NCBI GenBank assembly: GCA_026027325.1
Contig: JAMSLZ010000010.1
Coordinates: forward strand, 1,116,001-1,180,000
DNA from: Actinomucor elegans
Taxonomy: Eukaryota; Mucoromycota; Mucoromycetes; Mucorales; Mucoraceae
Direction of reading: 5' to 3'
Length of the DNA stretch: 64,000 nt
The notes under the pieces are model-generated. The model saw only the letters and a list, made by a program, of their open reading frames with translations. It was not told the DNA's origin and did no database searches. The translations under genes were made by a program, and so were the position numbers. Shown one piece after another: positions 49,313 to 59,385 of this stretch; positions within the stretch are counted from its first letter, which is position 1, and each line of letters begins with the position of its first letter.

Positions 49313-50683
49313 TTATAAGTTTAATAGAAAGTCTTCTGGTTCTTCTGAAGTAGGTTCTTTAGCAGATGTACTTGCTGGTTCTTGATAAGGTGTAGCTATT
49401 TCTTGATGAGGTGTGCTTGCTGATTCTTGATGGGGTGTACTTGCTTCTGGGTTGTGAGATATTTCTGCTGTTTCTTCGAGTTCTTTGGCAGGTTCTTCTT
49501 CTTTCTTAGTTAAATGGGCTGATAAATCTTTGTTCATACCAAAACTATTAATACGATCCTGATCAAATATCTTTTTAAGCTTGGCATCACAAAGAATAAA
49601 TCGTCTATCAGCAGGATCTTGGAGATCATTGCCTTTAATATACTTCCATAACTTTTGAACCAATTCTGGACGCGACAGCTAATCATCTTATTAGTCATAT
49701 AGAATAAGCTTATATATATAGTAATATTTACCTCTTTATCACCATCCATCAATTCAGAAAGTGCTGGACTTAGAATCAATGGCTTATTTAGCCCAGTTTT
49801 TCTTTTTGGTTTAGGTGGTGCATTGGGATCCACAACCTTCTTCTTTTTTTTGGTCTTGGGCTTCTTTTTCATAATACTTCCACCTGCTGCTTGTTGATGC
49901 AATAAATGATCTTCCACTAATAGTTCACCATAATTCATTGTACCCTGACGTTTCTTTAATTCTGCTTGTAGTTGCTGTTGATAATACACACCTTGTTGTT
50001 GTGCATGCATAGGTACATTAAAATGACCCATTGAATGGTAGTTATTTGACAGAAAAGAGGGTTGTGAATTAGTGCTGCTTGTTGTACTGCCATTACTGTT
50101 ATATCTTTGTAATAATATCTGATTATGTTGTACTAATTGTGGTGAAGAAAAAACAGGTAGATAGTGCTGTTGCTGCTGCTGTTGCTGCTGTTGCGGCTGT
50201 TGCGGCTGTTGCTGCAAGAGAAATTGTTGTTGCTGCTGTTGTTGAGGGTAAAACATATTAGGTGAATACATGCCTTGTGGTTGCTGTATTGGCATAGATG
50301 GAGGTATAGATTGGGCCATAATGTTATTTGGTGGATAAAAGCTGAAATCAAGTTCATCAAGAAATGAAGTAGCAATATTGGATTGGGTATCACTGGTATG
50401 ATTAAACATCATATTATTTCTTTGGTTATCTGGAGTATCTGGTATTGTCATCTTTGTTTGATATCCTACTGGATTGGATGTTGGATTATGAAAGGCATGC
50501 AAATCTGCATTAAAAGAAAAAAAAGTATAAATAATAGCTCCATAAAGCAGCAGCAGTTAAACAGGCGCGCGCCCCTCGCTCTCACTCTCTCTCCGCGCTA
50601 TTAATTCCCCTTTTATTCCATCCAGCATGAAAATGGCGATATTACTAGGAATACTTGCCTTGTAAAACAGGATTCCTATCCAT
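49313..50683 (-). CDS. SWIB/MDM2-domain protein with Gln-rich N-terminus
   Basis: Proposed exons 50683-50659, 50504-49732 and 49678-49313 give 387 residues. The first intron would use GC-AG (CAAG|GCAAGT ... TGCAG). The body starts LHAFHNPTSN and runs through a Gln-rich stretch (about 80-125). A basic linker (KKKPKTKKKKK, KPKRKTGLNKP) leads into one SWIB domain, about 238-315. It contains LILSPALSELMDGDKE, LSRPELVQKLWKYIKGNDL and the DRRFILCDAKLKKIF end. SWIB proteins include Uaf30, a Pol I activator subunit, and Rsc6/Snf12-like remodeller subunits; the single domain with a KPKRK linker resembles Uaf30/Tri1. The C-terminus has a short repeat (TPHQES, TPHQEI, TPYQEP). The start is uncertain: the 773-nt exon is open from 50504, with no in-frame ATG before it other than through the proposed first exon. 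Confidence 0.78.
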
Positions 50684-51760
50684 TTTTTTTTTTTTTTTTT
50701 TAGTAAAAAATGCTTCTTTCCAGCTTTGATTAAATAAAAAAGAAAGAAAGAAAGTAAGACAGTAACAAGTAAGATAGATAGATAGATATGGAAAAGAAAA
50801 GAGGAAGAAAGGGAAAAAAAAGAGACCTGAAAACTATTAAAATGGGGTACAGTGAAGCGTGACTCGTGAATCCGATCAAGGGACTCTTTTTTTTTACTAT
50901 TTACGCGTAAAAAAGGCTGATAAAAAACATCAAAGTAACTTGTCAGTAGTGGATCGACTACTACAATGACTTCCTTGACTTGTTATTTGTAAATAACGCG
51001 TCAATCGATACAATCTATGTCACTTTTGGAAGTCGTTGAAATCTTATCTAACTATTTGACTCTGGCCCTGTCTGCATATTTTAACTTATTTCTCAGATCC
51101 AGGCAAATAGACACCTTGATTTTATGCTCGTCAACTAGTATCTTATCCGAATCGAAACATTTACTGCTTTACTTTGTATCGAATCCCCCACCCCCATGAC
51201 TCAATGTATGTATATCGCAATAACAAATTTGACTGGAAGTAACACGAACCAGAAAAAAAAGACCCATATGTACCTGAGCTTAAACACAAAAAACAACAAA
51301 CATAGCAATTATGCTATTTCCCAAAAAAAAAAACTTGATTGAAATAAGCTTTACGTTTCATCAATCTTTGAACAGGGCAGTTACTATTTGTTATGTGGCT
51401 TGAGCACGCGTTGCTATGCTTATTAGAATTGTCCCTGAATTTACCGTAGCAACCGATCTATGTTCAAACTCCTATTGGCAGTTGCTCGGGCCACTTGATT
51501 CTGATTCGAGCTGTAATTGAATTCCGATCGAGACATTCCTATTCGTTGACTGAATTTGACTGTTTGCTTCGTCGTCTCTCTTTTTTTTGCATACCTCCCA
51601 CTCACTATTACACACACATACTCTCTCTTAGCCTGAAGAGTACTCTATCTCAATAGCATAGAATCTATTACACTATATAAGCCTGCATATATTTCATTTA
51701 TCCATACAAGCAGAAAAAAATCACCTGGCAACTGCAGAAAATTTTTTTTTCCAACTCACC
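50684..51760. promoter_or_regulatory. Divergent region SWIB/UBP8, with X-box-like sites
   Basis: About 1.1 kb between divergent genes. It contains a poly-T run (50683-50701), a GC-rich block near 50560-50600, and two motifs like those before SET2: GCGTTGCTATGC (51407-51418) and CCGTAGCAACCG (51444-51455). The 60-codon frame at 51017-51199 is treated as chance. Mucorales-type T-rich stretches precede the UBP8 ATG. Confidence 0.4.
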
Positions 51761-54123
51761 ATGAACCATCTTCAACCACCGGGATCACCGCTCTCGCCTT
51801 TATCACCGCCTTCACCACCAATGACTGATCCAAAGACAATTTACGATGTCATTTACTCGAGCGAGAATCCACCCGAGTTTTATGGCCATCAGCAACAACT
51901 TGTGAAAGCAGGCGCATGCCCTCATCTCGTGCAATTAAAACAAAAGTTAAAGCACCAAGAAGTTGGTCAAGATAACGTGCTCGAGAACTATCGTTCGTTA
52001 GTCAGATATTCTCTTTTATGGCATAAGAGTAGAAAACATCAAGCAGATCATAAAAAGAGAAAACATGTCAAAGAGGCAAGTGCTACAGCTGATAGGTGAG
52101 TTGGTTGCATACTAACTGCTGAAGTATAGCTTCCTTTACCTCAATGCAGTACGTGTTTGGATCCTCTATCCCGTCTTCATGCCTGTCTTCACTGTGTATA
52201 CATTGGATGCTGGCGCAAAGGACATATCAAGGATCATCTTAAAGAAAAGAAGCATACATTTGGTAACTACTGCGTGCGAAAATTAGCAGTTTTTATTCTA
52301 ACTTGTCGGTGTAGCCATGGACTTTGATCGACATACACTGTTTTGTAATGAATGCAATGACTATGTCTATGATATAGAGATTGACGAAAAGATTATTCGA
52401 AGCGAACTTGTATCAAGTAAGTAAATCATTTTCGATCCTATGCGCAGATCATCCTTATCATATCCCACCATAGAATCGAAAAGAAAGAAACAGCGTGTAC
52501 AATATACACCTTGGGAACCTACCAACCAAGACATAAAAACACTTGTCAATAATTCGGCCATCTCTTCTTGTCAAGGTATTCGAGGTCTATGTAATATGGG
52601 CAATACCTGTTTCATGAACGTCATCCTACAAAGTCTCGTTCATAATCCACTCTTGAAAGCTTATTTTCTAAGCGATCGACATAACCCAAAGAACTGTCAA
52701 AAACAGTTTTGTATGTGTTGTGAAATGGATGACCTGTTTGCCCAAGTAAGTTTTTTTTCTAGATACATATTTGGCTGAAAGTGAGTTAGATCCCAGTAAT
52801 TTACACTGTGTAGTTTTACTCGGACGACAAAAAACCATATGGTCCGTGTCGATTCTTGCAGTCCATGTGGATGAGTCTTAAAGAATTGGCTGGTTATGCA
52901 CAACAAGATGCGCACGAGTTCTTTATTAGCGCGTTAAACAATATCCATGCTGGTTGTGAGGGTCAAAAGTTGTCTAATTGTGAATGTATCATTCACAAGA
53001 CGTTTGCGGGTTTGTTACAGTCCAATGTCACCTGTCTTCGGTGTAGAAATGTCACTACGACATGTGATCCTATGTTGGATATTAGTTTAGGGCTAAGACC
53101 TGTAGAAAAAAAGAAGAAACAGCTTCACCATCACCAGCAGCAGCAGCAATATAATAGCAGTGGTACTAATAGCAGTTCCAACAGTAAGCTGCTGGGTGGT
53201 AACCATGCTGTAGATAAAAATGGAAGAAGATTTAGTCATGATGATCCTTATAGAGTGAAACAAGGCAATACTTTACTCGATTGCCTGGATAGGTAAGTTG
53301 TATACAAAGCTTTTTGGTTATATTGTATGCTTACATTGTCATTGAATAGATACACCCAGCCTGAAAAGTTGGGACCAAATGAATACAGTTGTAGTAAATG
53401 CGGTAATACATTCCAGGTAAAACTAAATATTCTGTACCCAATTGTATATATTCAACTTTAAAACGGTGTTGAAATATTAGGAAGCAACAAAACAGTTGTC
53501 CATTAAACGTATACCACCTGTACTCAGTATCCAACTCAAGGTACGCATATAATCTTGTAAGAACGACTTTTTTTATTCATATATATTGGGTTTTGTTAAG
53601 CGATTCGAACATGGTACATCTACAAGCAAGATTGAAACAAAGATCAAATTTCCTGCAGAGCTGGATCTAACACCTTACACAAGCAATCGAAAGAAGAGCG
53701 GGTAGGTCGTTAGATTGAAGTAAAGCCAGACTAAAAGCATTTAAATATATATATTTATATATAGAGATAATGTATATACACTTTTTTCAGTCGTAAACCA
53801 TCAAGGCAAAATGGATACGGGCCATTACACCATGTATGCCAAGCACAGAAACGAGGTACTGTTCACAAACTTTCGATATCTTGGTCGGAGATTAACTATA
53901 TATGTTTTGGTAGTGGTTTAGGTTTGATGATCATAATGTAACAGTTGCATATCAAAAAGATGTACTTGATAGTAAAGCGTAAGTCTTTGGTTTTAGTTTT
54001 TTTTTGTTTCGCTGCTTCTTTTGTAGTATTCACACCTCTTTTTTTCTTCTTTACAGCTACATGTGCTTTTATATAAAAAAGTCTCTAGAATATGAATCGG
54101 TAGATCCATTTCGATTTGAATAA
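51761..54123 (+). CDS. UBP8: SAGA deubiquitinase UBP8 (USP22-type)
   Basis: Eleven exons: 51761-52095, 52150-52262, 52315-52416, 52474-52745, 52814-53292, 53350-53416, 53481-53540, 53601-53701, 53765-53855, 53914-53978 and 54057-54123. They give 583 residues. An N-terminal ZnF-UBP follows a Pro/Ser-rich start: ACPHLVQLK, CLDPLSRLHACLHCVYIGC, KDHLKEKKHTF and LFCNECNDYVYD. The USP domain has the Cys box GLCNMGNTCFMNVILQSL (catalytic Cys229), QQDAHEFF, a zinc-binding CLRC ... CSKCG pair, and the His box HQGKMDTGHYTMY (catalytic His530). This domain order is the Ubp8/USP22 pattern; the enzyme removes ubiquitin from H2B in the SAGA module. A His/Gln/Asn/Ser-rich insertion sits inside the USP domain. 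Confidence 0.93.
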
Positions 54124-55666
54124 AAATTTATTTTTTAATTGGCTGTTGGCAGACAAACATTTTTATGGATATTTCAATGCGATGTTCATGTACGCAGAAA
54201 AAAAGCTAATATATATGAGTATTGAGCAATGTAGAGATCGCCGAATGTATCATTTGATAGTAATGAATTTATTATTCAATTATATGCAGTTTTGTGCGCC
54301 ACTGTTTTTTATGTCAATGAATGAGGTTTTCAGTATCAGAAAAAAAGCACATCGAAAATAGGACTGTATCCTTTGAAACGTCGTGAATGTATAACTATTA
54401 TAAATTATCCCTAGATAACAAATGCTTTATGTCAGGACAACTAGTTAAAGATTTACACAAGAAGTTCTTTTAAACTCTTCATTTTCCTAAAGTCCATTTG
54501 ATTGGGCCCGGATGGGATTAGAGCAGATCTTCCGATCACTGCTATTGGACAATGTAAACTTCAGTTGTGCACTAATTGTGCTGTTTATCATTTGTCATTA
54601 GATATCGGAGTATAAAAACTAAAAATTTGATTATGCAAAAAATTGCGCCTTAAATCTTAGGATCTTTACTATCGACCTTCTACATGTAGATCTCAGTGGC
54701 CTTGCCGGAGAATACAAGGGAGGCAAAATGACTTTCGATCGACTTAAAGCGTGTGGGACAATTATTGGCTAAAGTTTTAATGAGAGTGTGGCCACAAGCA
54801 TCGTCAGTGCAAAGACCATGGAAAATGGGTTTGGGGAAGCCAATAGTAGGTGCCAAAGCGGTATTGATGTGAAGAAAGTTATAATCACTGAAAAAACAAG
54901 TTATTTAAATACTCGACAGCTTGATGTTCAAATATATAAAACTTTAGGGATGCTATTTGCTTAACTGAAGCCTAATAGTTCTTTTAGTATTATTATTAAC
55001 TATTGAAAATATAAGAGTTAAATAAAACATGTACAAAATAATAATAGAAAACTAGTCAGAAAACTCTTGTTGGCAAAGCGGATATGCAGATAAAATAAAC
55101 TAAACGAAATATTATATATAATATATGAAAAGAGAAAAGAAACTAAGGGCAATGGTTCAATATACAGCTAATATGAGTATAGATAGTACTAAGATACACG
55201 ATATAATCATATTTGGTTTGAGACAAATCACTATATAGTTTTGGCGCTTTTTTTTCGGCTTTATGGCTATAAGCTGGGGGTTTTTTTTTATATCTAACAA
55301 ATTTCAAATATAATATAGATATTACAATGAAGGATAACCTATAAAATGATAATCTCAAATCATAAAAACTTGCCCATTGTTGCCTCCCCCAAAAAAAGAC
55401 AAAATTGCACGACCGTTTTAATTGGCTGAGGTTCATTTTGGTACGTACTCTAATTGGTGCGGATATATAAATATTCAGTAACGGCTGGATACAAATTCGG
55501 GCCGAATAAAATACATATCAGTGCACAAAGGATGTTGAAGATTCTGCAAGGAGACCCGAGTGCCTTGAACTTGTTACACAAAGGTGACTTGGACTATACA
55601 AAAGAAGCCCGAAAATATTTTTTTTTTACTGGAGGTTCCTTTCATCATCTTTTTTCAATTGTAATA
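54124..55666. other. Intergenic with a hydratase fragment
   Basis: Contains the MaoC-type fragment (54680-54887, listed separately) and the CYP51 promoter, with TATATAAATA near 55460 and ATTGG (CCAAT) boxes near 55422 and 55452. Other frames, such as 54116-54361 and 55143-55436, are rejected. Confidence 0.45.
54680..54887 (-). pseudogene. MaoC/hydratase-2 (MFE-2 type) gene fragment
   Basis: The segment begins after a strong acceptor (TTTTTTCAG) and ends at TAG after about 69 codons. It translates with SDYNFLHINTALA, then PIFHGLCTDDACGHTLIK and FASLVFSGKATEIYM. This matches the enoyl-CoA hydratase 2 hot-dog fold of peroxisomal multifunctional enzyme type 2, where the consensus is GDxNPLHxDPxxA. 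Here the Pro after Asn is Phe and DP is NT, and the protein stops just after the SGK region. No other MFE-2 exons are visible upstream, so it appears to be a truncated remnant; a hidden upstream exon set is not excluded. Confidence 0.55.
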
Positions 55667-57463
55667 ATGGCTGTCATTTCAACTTTGGTAGCTTCACTCC
55701 CCTCTCTTAGCAACCTCATTCTCTATACCTTCCTCAGTTTAGGTGTTTATGTTGTGCTAAATATCTTGAATCAACTGGTAACTACTTTTAAAACAAACTG
55801 ACATATGTATTGTCATATTAACTAACAGATATGATAATAGTTTGGTCCTAAAGACACTAAAGCACCTCCAGTCGTCTTTTCTTGGATCCCTTTCATGGGA
55901 AACGCCGTTGAATTTGGCATGTAAGTTGATATACACGTCTGTGTGCATGTGGAGTGAGAGAACAGATCATTGATAAAAAAAAACTTGGCGATTTTTGAAC
56001 ATCAGGAGCCCCATCAAGTTCTTACAAAACTGCCAAAAGAAATATGGTGATGTCTTTACCTTTTATATGGTCGGTAAGAAGGTGACTGTGCTTTTGGGTG
56101 CTGATGGCAACCAGTTTGTTTTCAACTCAAAGCAGAATCTTTCTTCTGCTGCTGAAGCTTATAATGACATGACAAAATACGTTTTTGGTCGTGAAGTTGT
56201 TTATGATGCCCCTCATAGTGTCTTTTTGGAACAAAAGAGGTACATAATATTTACACGTTAAGAGTATATCGAAACAAACAACTTACTTTATAATAGATTC
56301 ATCAAGGCTGGCTTAAACACGGATTGTTTCCGTCAACATGTTCCTATGATTGTAGATGAGGTAGTTGATTTCTTTAAGGATTTCAAGAAGCCCTCTGGTA
56401 CCTTTGATGCTTATCATACTTTTGGTGAATTGATCATTTGTACTGCCTCACGTTGCTTGATGGGTAAAGAGATCCGTGCCAACTTGGATGGTAGCGTCGC
56501 CAAATTGTATTATGATCTTGATCAAGGTTTCAAGCCCATCAATTTCATTTTCCCCAATCTGCCTTTACCTTCCTACCGTAGACGTGATGAGGCTTGTCAA
56601 AAGATGGCTGATCTTTACTCTAGCATTATTCAACGTAGAAAGGCCGAAAATGACAATGTAAGTCTCAATAAGGATGACAAGTCAACCGAGATGTTAACAT
56701 TTATTAGACCAACTCTGATTTACTTCAAGCTTTGATGGATGCCAATTACAAGGATGGTTCTCCTGTTCCTGATAAACATATTGCTGGTATGATGATTGCC
56801 GTCTTATTTGGCGGTCAACACACCTCTGCTACTACTACCGCTTGGACTATGCTCGAATTGGCTGCTCGTCCTGATCTTATTCAAGCTTTGCGTGAAGAAC
56901 AAATCGCCAAGCTTGGCTCTCTCAAGACTGATTTAACCTTTGAGAATGTCAAGGAATTGACCTTGTTGGAAAACTGTGTGAAGGAAACCTTGCGTCTTCA
57001 TCCTCCTATTTTCCAAATGATGAGAAAGGTCATTGCTGACAAAGTCACCTTTGAAAAGACTGGACATGAGATTCCCAAGGGTAACTTTTTGTGTGCTGTT
57101 CCTGGTGTCACTCAAATCGATGAGACTTATTTTAATGAACCTCTCAAATATAACCCCATGCGTTGGTCTGATCTCAATGACCCTGTACATTCTATGGAAG
57201 CTGGTGATGATGCTAATATGGATTACGGTTTTGGTGCTGTTGGTATTTCATCCAAGAACCCCTTCTTGCCTTTTGGTGCTGGCCGTCATCGTTGTATTGG
57301 TGAGCAGTTTGGTTATCTTCAAATCAAGACAATTATTGCTACTTTGATCCGTATGTTTGATTTCGAGTTGGAAGAAGGTAAAGGTGTTCCCAAGTCGGAT
57401 TATACTTCCATGGTCGTTGTTCCTGAAAAGCCTAGTAACCTCAAGTATACTTGGAGAAAGTAA
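55667..57463 (+). CDS. CYP51: Lanosterol 14-alpha-demethylase (CYP51)
   Basis: Five exons: 55667-55777, 55841-55920, 56006-56239, 56297-56657 and 56708-57463, giving 513 residues. The ATG at 55667 is chosen because it begins a membrane anchor (SLSNLILYTFLSLGVYVVLN) and gives the usual CYP51 length; an upstream in-frame extension is ignored. Motifs are YGDVFTFYMVGKKVTVLLG, VFGREVVYD, the I-helix FGGQHTSATTTAW, ETLRLHPP (ExxR) and the heme loop PFGAGRHRCIGEQFG (Cys near 458). The enzyme removes the 14-alpha-methyl group of sterols in ergosterol synthesis and is the azole target. Mucorales carry two paralogues (F1, F5); see the findings for which this resembles. It sits in the ER membrane. Confidence 0.97.
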
Positions 57464-58853
57464 AACATGCGTTTTCTTTCTGCTTTAAAAAATATTTAAA
57501 AAATCATTTCTTTTATCCGCTTAATAACTCAACATGATAATATACATGTCCTACACCAGAAAAGAACATTTTTGCAAAGGCGTAAATTCTTCTTTTTTTA
57601 TATTTATTATATCACCCTTTTTATAAAAAGGATTAGACCTTTACAGCTTATTTTATTAAATAAATCTCAAGCTAGCATACTCTTAAACCAAGATAATTTG
57701 ATGTTTAGTAGACCATCTGAAGAATGAAGATTGCAAGCTAATATATTTTATATATCAGAGCCAGTACCCGTTTTGTATTAGATGCAATATCTCTTTCTGT
57801 ACATGAATTACTAATAAGATGAGACATTTGATCATTGACCAAGATCATTTCAATAAATAGCGCGCCATGTCAAGCTTCTATGTTTTGGTATCTATTTCTG
57901 GAGAAGACTATATACCTAAGCCTCAAAATTTATGATTTGCAGTGCATATCAAAAATACGATATGATTAAAGTACTTCCGTCAAATTATAATCCTTGCAGA
58001 TGTGATAGATAGGTCGTGAACTCTAAGCATATACTGGCCATTAGATATGATATTGGATTGGAAGTAATGTTGTAAACAGGTATTTGTTGTATAAGTATTT
58101 TCTAAGGCAGAGACTTTTTGTTCACCTAATTTTTTTTCCTTTTTTTTTTTGAGCATGGTGGCATTTCCGGGACATAGTTTTCTAATATCAGAGATTCTAT
58201 ACTTTTAAGAGTATACAAAACGATTTGATTTGAATTTTACTGTAGATTAAACATTTAGATAATAGCTGCACTTGTAAGAATTCAATCACTTATGAGCGAA
58301 GAGTATGTTTAATCAATGTCAACTAATAGAACACATGATGACCCCATGGTACGGTGTGGTTGTAATACTTTTAAATCACTTTTTAAGGGCACAAAAGACA
58401 TTGTAAAGGCGTAGTAAATGATGCAATCCCTCTGCTTTTTTTTGTAGTTCAGTGACAATATTTAGCATTTTATTTATTGCTTAAAAACTAAGCTTGAAAC
58501 TTGTTAGTAGTCAGTTTTTGTACTCTGACTTACCTACATAGTTAAAAAAAAAAACTTTCGGATACCATAAGGCGTCAGAGATGATAGCGACAGTATATCA
58601 AAAGACAGACAAGTACATAATCCATATGGTATAAGGACACGATACAATTGTACAAGTACTACTATTTTACATACCATGCAATCTGACATGATATCAATAT
58701 TGGAGAACCGAATGTCCAAGAAAAGCTTATATTCATGTGAAAGCTGATCTTTCAAAAAAAAAAGAGGCTAAACCTTTGGGTTTTGGGGAAAGGAAAAAGA
58801 TATGAGTTTATTGACATGTGAATAGTATTATTTACAAAGAAATAGTATAGAAA
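57464..58853. other. Intergenic, AT-rich
   Basis: No gene. A weak copy of the dispersed repeat (GACATTTGATCATTGACCA, near 57822) lies here. The frame at 58534-58755 is treated as chance. The 3' ends of the convergent CYP51 and APQ12-like genes probably lie in the flanks. Confidence 0.45.
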
Positions 58854-59294
58854 CTAGGAAAGAGGAGGTCTTGACAAGGTACCCGTGGAAGAAGCGGTTC
58901 GAAAGAATTGATCCAAAGGGCTGCTTTCTATCACTGCTATATACTGTAATACAATGCATATTAATGCTGCCAGCAAGCTGATGATGATACTTAATCGAAC
59001 AAAGCCATAGACCAACCTACAGATGCCTCGAATCGTTACCACTATGATAGCAAATAAAGCATACAAGATCAACATGGCCAATGCAACAGGGATAATGTCT
59101 GTTTGTACTGGAATTGAGTTCAAAATGGTATAATAAGTTCTAACAATAGGTGGACTATGCTCATACACCAATGCTGCGATATGAGTGACTATTTCAAATA
59201 CTTGATCTGGTGTGGGCGCATGTAGTTGTGTGCCTATTTGCTCATAAAGATAGATGTACCATTTAGAAAATACTTCAGCTGCGATTGCATCCAT
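58854..59294 (-). CDS. Two-helix membrane protein, APQ12-like
   Basis: A single-exon gene of 146 residues. After an amphipathic N-terminus (MDAIAAEVFSKWYIYLYEQ) and a linker come two transmembrane segments, about residues 70-90 (IIPVALAMLILYALFAIIVV) and 98-120 (VRLSIIISLLAALICIVLQY), with a short basic loop between. A short Ser/Thr/Pro tail follows. The size, the two closely spaced helices and the Arg-rich loop resemble the Apq12 family of ER/nuclear-envelope proteins that affect lipid balance and nuclear pore assembly; this is a family guess from shape, not from a diagnostic motif. It lies only 91 bp downstream of HID1 on the same strand. Confidence 0.55.
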   Translation of the reverse strand: MDAIAAEVFSKWYIYLYEQIGTQLHAPTPDQVFEIVTHIAALVYEHSPPIVRTYYTILNSIPVQTDIIPVALAMLILYALFAIIVVTIRGICRLVYGFVRLSIIISLLAALICIVLQYIAVIESSPLDQFFRTASSTGTLSRPPLS

Positions 59295-59385
59295 GTTTGA
59301 AATAAGAAAAGAAGAAAAAAGCGATTAAGAATAAAGATGTTACTATTTAATTATCAAAAGGGTAGTACAGTGATTGAATCCCCAT

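Noticed and set aside
52440..52473. Alternative UBP8 exon start at the first AG (GCAG)
   Set aside because: Would need an intron of only about 27 nt; the AG at 52473 gives a 57-nt intron and the correct phase.
55454..55666. N-terminal extension of CYP51
   Set aside because: Would add about 71 residues before the membrane anchor with no counterpart in the family, and overlaps the TATATAAATA promoter box.
58534..58755. 73-codon frame near the APQ12-like gene
   Set aside because: No support beyond being open; AT-rich composition.
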